The notes beneath the pieces were generated by a model, which worked only from the letters and a program-made list of their open reading frames with translations, did not search any database and was not told where the DNA came from. From Agromyces subbeticus DSM 16689 (GTDB lineage Bacteria > Actinomycetota > Actinomycetes > Actinomycetales > Microbacteriaceae): a stretch of 64,000 nucleotides of DNA. The stretch covers positions 1-64,000 of the forward strand of contig NZ_ATXG01000019.1 of assembly GCF_000421565.1 (NCBI RefSeq), given 5' to 3'. A program made the position numbers and the translations under genes. Position 1 is the stretch's first letter. The number at the start of each line of letters is the position of its first letter. Shown in pieces: positions 9,586 to 17,908 of this stretch.

Positions 9586-9620
9586 CGAATCGAGCCCCGA
9601 GTCTCTCGGGGCTCGATTCG
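9586..9620 (+). terminator. Intrinsic terminator after the DUF3117 gene
   Basis: Perfect 15-bp stem CGAATCGAGCCCCGA / TCGGGGCTCGATTCG with a 5-base loop, followed by TTTGC. It may also act for the convergent O-methyltransferase gene. Confidence 0.85.
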
Positions 9621-9676
9621 TTTGCGTCGTCGGGCTTCGAGACGGTCGCTGGCGGTCCCTCGTCAACCAGCGAGGA

Positions 9677-10309
9677 CTAGACGCCGAGCTTGACGATCTG
9701 CAGCAGGCCGTCGCCGGCGGGAGTGATCGCCGTCGCCACTGCGCTCGAGGCCGACAGCTCGGTGATGAGCGTGCGGTAGGCGCTCGCAGACTCGTCGCGA
9801 CGGGCGGGATCGGCCACGCGGCCCTTCCAGAGCGCACGCGCGACGAGCACGATGCCACCGGGCTTCGCGAGACGCAATCCGTGCTCGGCGTACTCGATCA
9901 CCGAGGGCGCATCGGCGTCGATGAAGACGATGTCGTAGGAGCTCTCGTTCATGCGCGGCAGCACCTCACCGGCCCGGCCGGCGATGAGGCGCACGCGGGC
10001 GGCGGCGATGCCGGCGTCGGCGAAGTGCTGACGGGCGTGCTGCTGGTACTCGGTCTCGGTGTCGATCGAGGTGAGCAGTGCACGGCGTGCAGCCTGCAGC
10101 ATCCACAGGCCGGAGACGCCGAGGCCGGTGCCGACCTCGATGATCGACTCGGCTCGCGACGCCGCAGCGAGCACTGCGAGTTGCGCGCCGACGGCCGGCG
10201 AGACCGGCTCGACACCGAGCTCGAGCGACTGCTGTCGTGCTCTGGCGATCGGCTCGGTCATCGCGACCGAGTCGTCGACGTACTTCCAGTTCAGGTCGTG
10301 ATCGGACAC
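9677..10309 (-). CDS. O-methyltransferase, SAM-dependent (Rv1220c-like)
   Basis: 210-aa class I O-methyltransferase of the caffeoyl-CoA/catechol OMT-like family. GTG 10309 is preceded by GGGAG at a good distance. The SAM-binding glycine motif IIEVGTGLGVSGLWML (residues about 58-73) and the later DIVFIDADAPSVIEY with acidic metal/SAM residues support the family. It is presumably cytoplasmic, with unknown substrate. In mycobacteria the homologue Rv1220c lies next to sigE, rseA, htrA and tatB; here tatB follows directly and divergently. Confidence 0.9.
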   Translation of the reverse strand: MSDHDLNWKYVDDSVAMTEPIARARQQSLELGVEPVSPAVGAQLAVLAAASRAESIIEVGTGLGVSGLWMLQAARRALLTSIDTETEYQQHARQHFADAGIAAARVRLIAGRAGEVLPRMNESSYDIVFIDADAPSVIEYAEHGLRLAKPGGIVLVARALWKGRVADPARRDESASAYRTLITELSASSAVATAITPAGDGLLQIVKLGV

Positions 10310-10389
10310 GTGGCGGCTCCCGGATGTATCTCTCAGCCCTCTCAGCCTAGAGCGCGGGCGACGTGGCGTTTGCACGCCTCGCCGCCCAC

Positions 10390-10395
10390 TATCCT
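10390..10395 (+). promoter_or_regulatory. Leaderless -10 (TATCCT) of tatB
   Basis: TATCCT six bases before the GTG at 10402, with no Shine-Dalgarno sequence. It fixes the short TatB start. Confidence 0.6.
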
Positions 10396-10401
10396 GTAGG
10401 G

Positions 10402-10797
10402 GTGTTCGGTCTGACGTTCGAGAAGCTGCTCATCATCGGGGTGATCGCTGTCTTCTTGCTCGGGCCCGAACGCCTGCCGCACTACGCCGCACAATTGGGG
10501 CGCCTCGTGCGATCGCTGCGCGACATGGCCAACGGCGCGAAAGACCGCATGCGCAACGAGATGGGCTCCGACTTCGACGACGTCGACTGGTTGAAGCTCG
10601 ACCCGCGTCAGTACGATCCGCGGCGCATCATCCGCGAGGCACTGACCGATGTCGATCCGTTCGCCGAAGAAGCGGCGGCGGCACCGGTGGTGGCGCGCGC
10701 GTCGGTCAACGAGAACTCGGCGTACCTGCAGCGCAAGCGCACGCGAGAGGCGCTCGGCGCCGGCGAACCCGCGCCCTTCGACTCCGAAGCGACCTGA
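10402..10797 (+). CDS. tatB: Sec-independent translocase subunit TatB
   Basis: 131-aa TatB-type protein of the twin-arginine protein export machinery. Starting at GTG 10402 gives MFGLTFEKLLIIGVIAVFLLGPERLP: a single N-terminal membrane helix, the conserved Glu before it and the GPERLP hinge, then an amphipathic helix (YAAQLGRLVRSLRDMANGAK) and a charged cytoplasmic tail. Longer and acidic after the amphipathic helix, it resembles TatB rather than TatA. It stands alone without tatA or tatC, as in mycobacteria. Confidence 0.93.
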   Translation: MFGLTFEKLLIIGVIAVFLLGPERLPHYAAQLGRLVRSLRDMANGAKDRMRNEMGSDFDDVDWLKLDPRQYDPRRIIREALTDVDPFAEEAAAAPVVARASVNENSAYLQRKRTREALGAGEPAPFDSEAT

Positions 10798-10857
10798 CGC
10801 GCCGGCAGTGAGCAGGCTCGGGCGACTCGACCGAGCGGATGCCGCGTGCCGGCCGCC

Positions 10858-12408
10858 TCAGCGCAGCCGGAGCGCCTTCATCGCCTGGGCGAGCAGCACG
10901 AGCAGTGGCGCCTGCTGCTCGTACTCGATCGCCGTGCGTGGCAACTGCAGCAGGCCGGTCGCCGACGAGATCGTGACGGGCTCGACGAAGCGCAGCAGTC
11001 CGGCCTCGCCGTTGCGTCGGCCGAGGCCCGATTGCTTGACGCCGCCCATCGGTGCGGCCACCGAGGCGAACGAGCCGCGATAGCCCTCGTTGATGTTGAC
11101 GCTTCCGGCCTCGAGCGCGTCGGCCACGCGTCGCGCGCGACCAGCCGAACGGGTGAACACCGCGGCATTCAGGCCGTAGTCGCTCGCGTTCGCGGCGAGC
11201 ACCGCCTCTTCGTCGCTGCCGACGAGGTAGAGCGAGGCGATCGCCCCGAACGTCTCTTCGGCGAAGACCTGCATCTCGGGGGTGACGCCGGTGAGCACGG
11301 TCGGCTCGAAGAACCACGGGCCGATGTCGGGTCGGTGCCGGCCGCCGACGAGCACCGTGGCGCCCTTCTCGACCGCGTCGTCGAGGTGCGCCTGGACGCG
11401 CGCCAGTTGGGCCGCGGTCGCGAGCGAGCCGAAGTCGGAGTCGAACTCGAGCGTCGAGCCGAGCTTGGCTCGCCGCAGTTGCTCGACGAGGGCGCGCTGG
11501 AAGGCGCCGGCCACCTTCTGGTGCACGTAGATGCGCTCGATCGAGACGCACAGCTGACCCATCGCAGAGAACGCGGCGTGACTCGCGTTCGCCGCAGCGG
11601 TGTCGGGGTCGACGTCATCGAGCACGATCAGGGCGTTCTTGCCGCCGAGCTCGAGCGAGGCGCCGACGAGGCGTCGTCCGGCCTTCTCGGCGATCACGCG
11701 GCCGGTCGCCGTCGAGCCCGTGAAGCAGATGTAGTCGGCGACGTCGGTCAGTGCCTCGCCGACCTCGGCGGCTGGCCCGGCGACGACCGCCCACAGCGCC
11801 TCGGGAACTCCGGCGTCGATGAAGGCCCGGCGCAGCGCGAGGATCGAGAGTGCGCCCTGGTCGTCGGCCTTCTGCACGACGCCGCAACCCGCGGCCAGCG
11901 CCGGCACGACGTCCATCGCGGCGAGGCTCAGCGCGTAGTTCCACGGCGTGATGACGCCCGCGACGCCCTTCGGGCGAAAGCGCACGTGGCTCGTCGCGAC
12001 CGTCGGCAGCCCTGACCGCACCGGCCTGCCGCGCAGCACGCGCTGGGCGGAGACGGCGTTGTAACGGGTCACCGATACGGCCTCGAAGATCTCTTCGAAC
12101 GCCTGGCCGCGCGTCTTGCCGCTCTCGAGCTGGATGAGGTCGAGCAGCAGCTCGCGCCGCTCGAGCAGCAGGTCGTGCGCGCGCAGCAGCACCCGGCGTC
12201 GCTCGGCGAAGCCGGCGCGGGCCCAGGCGAGCTGGGCGAGCCGGGCGCGGCCGACCGCGTCGAGCACATCGGCTGCGCTCGATCGAGGCAGCTCGTGCAG
12301 GGTGTCTCCGGTCGACGGGGTCGGCACGGCGATGGTCTCGGAGCCCGACGCGACGACATCGTCGGTGAGGCTCGCGAACAGTTCGGGGGAGGCGGTTGGC
12401 GCGCGCAT
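10858..12408 (-). CDS. Succinate-semialdehyde dehydrogenase-like aldehyde dehydrogenase
   Basis: 516-aa NAD(P)-dependent aldehyde dehydrogenase, closest in pattern to actinobacterial GabD2-type succinic semialdehyde dehydrogenases, which feed GABA/2-oxoglutarate carbon into succinate. Cofactor and catalytic landmarks: GVAGVITPWNYALSL, FTGSTATGRVI, catalytic Glu in LELGGKN (about residue 251) and catalytic Cys in GQLCVS (about residue 284). ATG 12408 is preferred over the GTG six bases upstream because TAGACT sits six bases before the ATG (leaderless pattern). It is divergent from the GPH transporter gene. The exact aldehyde is an inference. Confidence 0.85.
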   Translation of the reverse strand: MRAPTASPELFASLTDDVVASGSETIAVPTPSTGDTLHELPRSSAADVLDAVGRARLAQLAWARAGFAERRRVLLRAHDLLLERRELLLDLIQLESGKTRGQAFEEIFEAVSVTRYNAVSAQRVLRGRPVRSGLPTVATSHVRFRPKGVAGVITPWNYALSLAAMDVVPALAAGCGVVQKADDQGALSILALRRAFIDAGVPEALWAVVAGPAAEVGEALTDVADYICFTGSTATGRVIAEKAGRRLVGASLELGGKNALIVLDDVDPDTAAANASHAAFSAMGQLCVSIERIYVHQKVAGAFQRALVEQLRRAKLGSTLEFDSDFGSLATAAQLARVQAHLDDAVEKGATVLVGGRHRPDIGPWFFEPTVLTGVTPEMQVFAEETFGAIASLYLVGSDEEAVLAANASDYGLNAAVFTRSAGRARRVADALEAGSVNINEGYRGSFASVAAPMGGVKQSGLGRRNGEAGLLRFVEPVTISSATGLLQLPRTAIEYEQQAPLLVLLAQAMKALRLR

Positions 12409-12414
12409 GGGCAC

Positions 12415-12420
12415 AGTCTA
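12415..12420 (-). promoter_or_regulatory. Leaderless -10 (TAGACT) of the aldehyde dehydrogenase gene
   Basis: TAGACT on the minus strand, six bases before the ATG at 12408. It lies 44 bases from the divergent -10 of the transporter gene, so the two promoters share their upstream DNA. Confidence 0.6.
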
Positions 12421-12464
12421 GGTCAGTTGACCCACTTCGCCACCGGCCGGGCACCCGGGGTGAG

Positions 12465-12470
12465 TACACT
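12465..12470 (+). promoter_or_regulatory. Leaderless -10 (TACACT) of the GPH transporter gene
   Basis: TACACT six bases before ATG 12477, no Shine-Dalgarno sequence. Confidence 0.6.
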
Positions 12471-12476
12471 GCCTCC

Positions 12477-13853
12477 ATGACCGCAACGGAGCGCAGCCTT
12501 TCCCGCGGTGTCGTGACCCGCTACGCCATCGGTTCCCTCGGCACCGGCGGCTTCGCCACCCTGCCCGGTCTCGTGCTCGTGTACTACCTCACCGATACGC
12601 TCGGCGTCACGGCGCTGCTCGCGGGCCTCGTGGTCACCGCGGCCAAGGTCTGGGACGTCGTGATCGACCCCTGGATCGGCGAACGCAGCGACCGCGCACT
12701 CGCCCGCACCGGCACCCGTCGCACCTGGATGATCGTCGGCGCACTCGCCCTGCCCGTCGGGTTCGTGCTGACCTTCGCGGTGCCGGCCGGACTCGCGCCC
12801 GCGGCATCCGGCGCCTGGGTGTTCATCGCCTTCCTCGCGACGGCCACCGCCTTCAGCCTGTTCCAGGTGCCCTACATCGCATTGCCCGCCGAGCTCACCG
12901 CCGACTACGACGCGCGCACCCGACTGCTCACCTGGCGCGTCGTCGTGCTGACGATCGCGATCCTGCTCTTCGGCGCCGGTGGTCCCGAAGTGCGTGCGGC
13001 GTTCAGCGACGAGCACACGGGGTACCTCGTGATGGCGATCGTCGCGGGCCTCGTGATCGGCGCGGGATTGCTCGTCGCGACGTCGACCGCGGCGAAGGGC
13101 GAGCGGTCGACCGATGCCCCGCCGCGCCGCGACATCCGTGCCGGCTACACCGAGGGCTTCGCCGCGTTGCGCCGCAGCGCCGCCTTCCGCGCCCTGCTCG
13201 CGGCGTTCGTGCTGCAGGGGCTCGCCACCGGGCTGATGCTCGCCGGAGCGCAGTTCGTGGCGACGTGGGTGCTCCGCGACGAGCGCGCTGTGACGTTCCT
13301 GTTCGTCGCCCTCATCGCACCCGCCGTGCTCTGCGCGCCCGTCTGGCAGGCGGTCGCCGCCAGAGTCGGCAAAGAGCGCGGCTTCGCCCTCGCGAGCACG
13401 CTCTTCGGTTTCGCGACCTTGAGTCTCGTCGGCATGATCTGGGCCCCCGGCGCCTGGGTCTACGTGCCGGTCGCCCTCGCGGGAGCCGGGTACGCGGGCA
13501 TGCAGTCGCTGCCGATGGCGATGCTGCCCGACGTCATCTCGCACGATGCGCGAACGCACGGCATCGGGCGCGCCGGCAGCTTCGGCGGTGTCTGGACTGC
13601 AGGGGAGACGGCCGGCATGGCGCTCGGCGCCACCGTGCTCACGATCGTGCTCGCGATCACGGGCTACATCGAATCGACCGGTGCCGAGACCGTGGCCCAG
13701 TCGCCGGCGGCGATCACCGGCATCACCCTCAGCTTCAGCGTGATCCCCGCGCTGCTCGTCGCCGCGAGTCTCGTGGCGCTGCGACGGTACCCGCTTCGCC
13801 GCGACGACATCCGAGCGGATGCCGCGGCCATGACCGCAGAGACGGTGGCATGA
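12477..13853 (+). CDS. MFS/GPH-type cation symporter
   Basis: 458-aa, about twelve membrane segments. The N-terminal region (YAIGSLGTGGF, then KVWDVVIDPWIGERSDR) is the signature of the glycoside-pentoside-hexuronide:cation symporter family within the MFS, where the Asp residues of helix 2 bind the coupling cation. Substrate is not predictable. Its TGA overlaps the ATG of the PLP decarboxylase gene (ATGA at 13850-13853), so the two are translationally coupled; this suggests transport of the decarboxylase substrate or product rather than a sugar. It is divergent from the aldehyde dehydrogenase gene. Confidence 0.88.
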   Translation: MTATERSLSRGVVTRYAIGSLGTGGFATLPGLVLVYYLTDTLGVTALLAGLVVTAAKVWDVVIDPWIGERSDRALARTGTRRTWMIVGALALPVGFVLTFAVPAGLAPAASGAWVFIAFLATATAFSLFQVPYIALPAELTADYDARTRLLTWRVVVLTIAILLFGAGGPEVRAAFSDEHTGYLVMAIVAGLVIGAGLLVATSTAAKGERSTDAPPRRDIRAGYTEGFAALRRSAAFRALLAAFVLQGLATGLMLAGAQFVATWVLRDERAVTFLFVALIAPAVLCAPVWQAVAARVGKERGFALASTLFGFATLSLVGMIWAPGAWVYVPVALAGAGYAGMQSLPMAMLPDVISHDARTHGIGRAGSFGGVWTAGETAGMALGATVLTIVLAITGYIESTGAETVAQSPAAITGITLSFSVIPALLVAASLVALRRYPLRRDDIRADAAAMTAETVA

Positions 13854-15379
13854 TGATCGACTTCCGGCGCGAGGCATCCGACATCCTCGCCGAACTCGAG
13901 GGGCTGCGTGCGGCCGATGCTCCGACGCACGGCGGCCGGGTGCTGTCGTACGTCTACGACTCGGGCCTGCCCGAGCTCGACGAGCTCGCGGCGCGCGCGG
14001 CGCGGCTCGTGCAACCGGTCAACGGTCTCGATCCGACCACGTTCACCTCGGTCGCCGCGATGGAGGCCGGGGTCGTCGGCTTCGCACGCCGCGTGTTCGG
14101 CGGTGCCGACGACGACGAGGTCGTGGGCTCGGTGACGTCGGGTGGAACCGAGAGTTGCCTGCTGGCCGTCAAGACGGCGCGCGACGTCTGGCGGTCGGCG
14201 AGGGCCGGCTCGCCGCGGGTGCCGCGCATCGTGGCGCCCGTCACGGTGCACGCGGCCTTCCACAAGGCAGCCGAGTACTTCGGCCTCGAGCTCGACCTGG
14301 TTCCGGTCGACCCGGCGACCGGCACGACCTCGGCTGCGGCGATCGAGGAGCGGCTCGGCGACGATGTCGCGCTCGTCGTCGTGAGCGCACCGTCGTACCC
14401 GTTCGCCACGCTCGACCCCGTCGCCGACGTCGCGGCGATCACCGGGCCGCGCGGCATCGCCCTGCACGTCGACGCCTGCATCGGCGGCTTCGCCCTCGCG
14501 TTCTGGCCCGACCCGCTGCCGGCGTGGGACCTTCGCGTGCCCGGCGTCACGAGCCTCTCGGCCGACCTGCACAAGTACGGGTACGCCCCCAAGGGCGTCT
14601 CAGTGCTGCTCACCCGGGGCCGCGACCGGCAACGGCACCAGTACTTCGCGACGACCGCCTGGCCCGGGTACCCCGTGGTGAACCCGACGCTCACCGGCTC
14701 GAAGCCCGCGGGGCCGCTCGCGGCGGCCTGGGCCATCGTCGAGGCGCTCGGCGACGGCGGCTTCGCTGCGCTCACCGAGCAGACGGCACGGGCGACCGCT
14801 GCGCTTCGCGAGAGCGTCGCGGCCATCGACGGACTTCGGGTGGTCGGTGCGCCGACGGGGCCGCTCTTCGCCGTCGCGGTCGACGAGGCGGTGCCGGTCG
14901 AGCGCCGGGTCGACCCGCATCACTGGGCGGATGCCGCGCGCGCCTCGGGCTGGCACCTGCAACTGCAGCCGGGCCTCGAACAGGCCGACGGCAGCCGCCT
15001 GCCGCACACCACGCACCTGACCGTGACGCCCGTCACCGAAGCCGTGCTGCCCGAGCTGAGCGCCGCACTCGTCGCCGCGGCCGATGCCGTGCGCGGCGAG
15101 CCCGCCGTCGACGGGTGGGCGCTCGTGTCGGAGCTCGCCCAGTCGCTTCCCGGTGGCATCGAGGCGCTCGCCGCGGCATCCGCCGGGCTCGACTCCGCCG
15201 GCGCAGCGGGGCTGCTGCGCGCCTTCGGCCTGCTGGGCGGCGACGGCGCGGCTGGCGCCCTGCCCGATCGCCTCGCGCCGGTGCTCGCCCTCGTCGGGGC
15301 ACTGCCTCCGAAGCTCACCGAGCGGCTGCTCGTCGAGCTGCTCGCTCGAGTCGTCGAGCCGCGCGCTGAGCTGCCCTGA
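13850..15379 (+). CDS. Pyridoxal-dependent decarboxylase / sphingosine-phosphate lyase-like
   Basis: 509-aa group II PLP decarboxylase fold. PLP pocket: TSGGTESCLLAVKTARD, HVDACIGGFALAFW (Asp contacting the pyridine nitrogen), and Schiff-base lysine in SADLHKYGYAPKG (about residue 240). The pattern TFTSVAAMEAGVVGFARRVFG plus the lysine context resembles sphingosine-1-phosphate lyase-like and tyrosine/glutamate decarboxylase relatives in bacteria. About 90 extra C-terminal residues, alanine- and leucine-rich, have no recognised domain. ATG 13850 overlaps the transporter stop; a second ATG follows immediately at 13853. The substrate is unknown. Confidence 0.82.
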   Translation: MMIDFRREASDILAELEGLRAADAPTHGGRVLSYVYDSGLPELDELAARAARLVQPVNGLDPTTFTSVAAMEAGVVGFARRVFGGADDDEVVGSVTSGGTESCLLAVKTARDVWRSARAGSPRVPRIVAPVTVHAAFHKAAEYFGLELDLVPVDPATGTTSAAAIEERLGDDVALVVVSAPSYPFATLDPVADVAAITGPRGIALHVDACIGGFALAFWPDPLPAWDLRVPGVTSLSADLHKYGYAPKGVSVLLTRGRDRQRHQYFATTAWPGYPVVNPTLTGSKPAGPLAAAWAIVEALGDGGFAALTEQTARATAALRESVAAIDGLRVVGAPTGPLFAVAVDEAVPVERRVDPHHWADAARASGWHLQLQPGLEQADGSRLPHTTHLTVTPVTEAVLPELSAALVAAADAVRGEPAVDGWALVSELAQSLPGGIEALAAASAGLDSAGAAGLLRAFGLLGGDGAAGALPDRLAPVLALVGALPPKLTERLLVELLARVVEPRAELP

Positions 15380-15405
15380 CGTTCGGCCGCGGTTGCTGCC
15401 GAACG
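15380..15405. terminator. Weak convergent hairpin
   Basis: 8-bp stem CGTTCGGC / GCCGAACG with a 10-base loop in the 30-base gap between two convergent stops. No T tract. Confidence 0.45.
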
Positions 15406-15409
15406 CTGA

Positions 15410-15787
15410 TCAGGCGTCGAGGATGAAGGCGCGGTCGCCCGTGAGCGGCCGCAACCGGTCGCCGATCGGGAACGGCACGGTGTGCTCGATCGCGGGCGCG
15501 TCGATGGCGCCGAAGTCGTCGTTCTTGACCCGGATCGCCGTCGACGACACCTCGGTGAGGCGAACGCGAAGCCACCGGCCATCGTCGAGACGCAGCTCGT
15601 AGAGATCGGCGAGGTAGCCGATGCCGGTCGCCTCGAGCGTCTCTTCGGCGGTCAGCCAGTCGACCGGTTCGGTCAGCGGCCGGCCGAGCAGGTCGATGAC
15701 GACGAACGCGTCGGATTCGGGGCGCATCCACCCGAGGAGCTCGCCGTCGCCACGACGATGTTCGATCCAGTCAGCAGGCGCGGTCAT
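15410..15787 (-). CDS. Conserved hypothetical protein, 125 aa
   Basis: I do not recognise a named family. The protein is soluble, acidic, beta-rich and begins with MTAPADWIEHRRGDGELLGW; patterns such as FVVIDLLGRPLTEPVDWLTA and LRLDDGRWLRVRLTEVS suggest a small beta-barrel or SH3-like fold. No signal peptide or membrane segment. ATG 15787 has TACCTT exactly six bases upstream, the same leaderless arrangement as its neighbours, which supports it being a real gene. It is convergent with the PLP decarboxylase gene. Confidence 0.7.
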   Translation of the reverse strand: MTAPADWIEHRRGDGELLGWMRPESDAFVVIDLLGRPLTEPVDWLTAEETLEATGIGYLADLYELRLDDGRWLRVRLTEVSSTAIRVKNDDFGAIDAPAIEHTVPFPIGDRLRPLTGDRAFILDA

Positions 15788-15793
15788 GCTTCG

Positions 15794-15799
15794 AAGGTA
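15794..15799 (-). promoter_or_regulatory. Leaderless -10 (TACCTT) of the 125-aa protein gene
   Basis: TACCTT on the minus strand six bases before ATG 15787. Confidence 0.5.
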
Positions 15800-15840
15800 G
15801 CAAAGCCGATCGCCACCGCGATCGGGTCGTCGTCAGCGCC

Positions 15841-16725
15841 TCACTGCAGCGCGCAGCGCTCGCCGTAGTAGGCGTAGAGCTCGGACTTCAGGGTGTCGCC
15901 CGACGAGCGGTCGAGCCGGCCTTCGCGCCCGTCGCTCGTGCGGATCGCGAACGGCAGGATGGTGCCGCGCTTGTCGTCGGCGATGGCGTGCGCATCGCAG
16001 CGGGCCGGTCGCACGGGCAGCGAGATCGTGAACGGCTCGTCGCCCGCCGCGACCTCGGCGCCGAGCGGCCAGTCGACGCCGTCTTCGGCGTTCAGCAGGG
16101 TCGTGCCGTACACCCGGTCGATCGTGAACGAACCGGTGCCGGATGCCGCGGGCACGACCTCGACGTCGATGAACGCGCGTCGATCGGCGCCGCTGCCGGT
16201 CGAGCGCAGGTGTTCGGGCATCGTGAGCGTGGCGACCTGCTCGACGGAGTCGGCGAGGCACGCCTCGCCGGTCACTCTCGCGAGGGTGCCGAACGGGTCG
16301 TCAGCAGGCAGCTCGCCCGAGACCGTGCCCGAGCCGCCCGCGGTCGAGACGTCGAGCAGCACGACGGCGACGAGGTGCGTGGGGTCGTCGCCGGCGTCGC
16401 ACTCGCTCGCCGTGAGCTCCATGCGGATCTGCAGGGCGTCGCCCGGCGCCACCTCGAACGGCTCGTCGCGCACCATGCCCGACGCGAGCGAGGGCGAGTC
16501 GACCTCGAGCCGTTGCACGGTCACCGTCGCCTCGCCGTCGTTCTCGAGCCGCACCACGAGTCGGCGCGCTTCGATGTCGAGCCGGCCCTGCTGGATGCTC
16601 GCCGACAGCCCCTCGGGCAAGCCCTGGGGAGGCGACGGCGTACAGGCCGCGAGACCGAGCACCGGCGCCGCCGTCACGAGCGCGAGGCAGGTCGCGAGCC
16701 GGCGGGTGAGGCGGGCGCGCGGCAT
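15841..16725 (-). CDS. Secreted lipoprotein of unknown function
   Basis: 294 aa. The N-terminus has basic residues, a hydrophobic core and a lipobox VLGLAAC with the acylated Cys at about residue 28, so this is a membrane-anchored lipoprotein. The mature part is beta-rich with repeated phrases on sequence strands (RRLVVRLENDGEATVTVQR, FEVAPGDALQIRM) resembling immunoglobulin-like or DUF-type folds of surface lipoproteins. It begins five bases after the mrp stop, in the same operon as Mrp, DUF1003 and the PRC/CBS protein. No substrate or partner can be proposed from sequence. Confidence 0.8.
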   Translation of the reverse strand: MPRARLTRRLATCLALVTAAPVLGLAACTPSPPQGLPEGLSASIQQGRLDIEARRLVVRLENDGEATVTVQRLEVDSPSLASGMVRDEPFEVAPGDALQIRMELTASECDAGDDPTHLVAVVLLDVSTAGGSGTVSGELPADDPFGTLARVTGEACLADSVEQVATLTMPEHLRSTGSGADRRAFIDVEVVPAASGTGSFTIDRVYGTTLLNAEDGVDWPLGAEVAAGDEPFTISLPVRPARCDAHAIADDKRGTILPFAIRTSDGREGRLDRSSGDTLKSELYAYYGERCALQ

Positions 16726-16729
16726 CCGG

Positions 16730-17908
16730 TCACCGCACCGTGACGTCGAGCCGGCGACCGATCAGTGAGCGGGGGATGGCCGCGAGGCGTGCGGCGACCT
16801 GCTCGATCGCGCGCGCCGCCGGGTCGTCTGGCTCGGCGAGCACGACCGGCATGCCGTCGTCGCCGCCGCGACGCAGCGCCACGCTGAGCGGCACGCTCGC
16901 GAGCAGCGGCACCGGCTCGGGCTGGCCTGCCGAGAGACGCTCGGCGACGATCGCGCCGCCGCCCGCTCCGAAGAGGTCGAACACCTCGCCACCGGCCTGC
17001 GTGATCCCGGCCATGTTCTCGACGACGCCGACGATCTTCTGTCCGGTCTGGCGCGCCACGGCACCCGAACGCTCGGCGACGTCGGCGGCCGCGGGCTGCG
17101 GGGTCGTGACGACGACGACCTCGGCGTTGGGCAGCAACTGGCCGAGCGAGATCGCGACGTCGCCGGTGCCGGGCGGCAGGTCGAGCAGCAGCACGTCGAG
17201 GTCGCCGAAGTACACGTCGGTGAGGAACTGCGAGAGCGTGCGATGCAGCATCGGCCCGCGCCAGGCGACGGCGACGGATGACGCGCGCCCGCCCGCTTCG
17301 GACGGCTCGACGAACATGCCGATCGAGATGACCTTCACGCCGTGCGCCACGGGTGGCAGGATCATCTCGTCGACGCGCGTGGGGCGCGCAGCGAGACCGT
17401 CGGCGTCGACGAGGCCGAGCAGGCCCGGGATCGAGAAGCCGTGCACGTCGGCGTCGACGAGACCGACGGCGAGACCCCTCGCGGCGAGCGCAACGGCGAG
17501 GTTCGCCGTGATGGTCGACTTGCCGACACCGCCCTTGCCGCTCGTGACCGCGATCACGCGTGTGAGGGTGCCGGGGCCGAACGGGTTGCCCCGAGCCGCC
17601 TTGCCGCCCCGGAGCCGCTCGGTGAGCGCCGAACGCTGCTCGGGCGTCATGACCGAGAGCACGACCACGGCGTTGCCGTCGCCGACGACCGTCTCGGCCG
17701 CCTGCCGCACGTCGCGTTCGATGCGGTCGGAGGCGGGGCATCCGACGATCGTCAGACGGATGCCGACCTCGACCCGACCGTCGTCGCCGACGGTCACGTG
17801 ATCGACCATGTCGAGTTCGGTGACGGGCTTTCGGATCTCGGGGTCGATCACGCCGGTCAGTGCGGCGCGCACCGCGGCCTCGAGCGTGGCGGCGTCAGCG
17901 GGCGGCAT
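16730..17908 (-). CDS. mrp: Mrp/ApbC iron-sulfur cluster carrier ATPase
   Basis: 392-aa Mrp/NBP35-family P-loop ATPase thought to carry Fe-S clusters to apoproteins. The N-terminus is a MIP18/DUF59 domain (GVIDPEIRKPVTELDMV, residues about 19-35); the ATPase has a deviant Walker A VTSGKGGVGKST near residue 120, Switch I region GLVDADVHGFSIPGLLG and LLLDLPPGTGD. The C-terminal CPxC of some Mrps is not present. Start ATG 17908 overlaps the DUF1003 stop region by 14 bases. M. tuberculosis Rv1229c is in a similar setting. Confidence 0.92.
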   Translation of the reverse strand: MPPADAATLEAAVRAALTGVIDPEIRKPVTELDMVDHVTVGDDGRVEVGIRLTIVGCPASDRIERDVRQAAETVVGDGNAVVVLSVMTPEQRSALTERLRGGKAARGNPFGPGTLTRVIAVTSGKGGVGKSTITANLAVALAARGLAVGLVDADVHGFSIPGLLGLVDADGLAARPTRVDEMILPPVAHGVKVISIGMFVEPSEAGGRASSVAVAWRGPMLHRTLSQFLTDVYFGDLDVLLLDLPPGTGDVAISLGQLLPNAEVVVVTTPQPAAADVAERSGAVARQTGQKIVGVVENMAGITQAGGEVFDLFGAGGGAIVAERLSAGQPEPVPLLASVPLSVALRRGGDDGMPVVLAEPDDPAARAIEQVAARLAAIPRSLIGRRLDVTVR

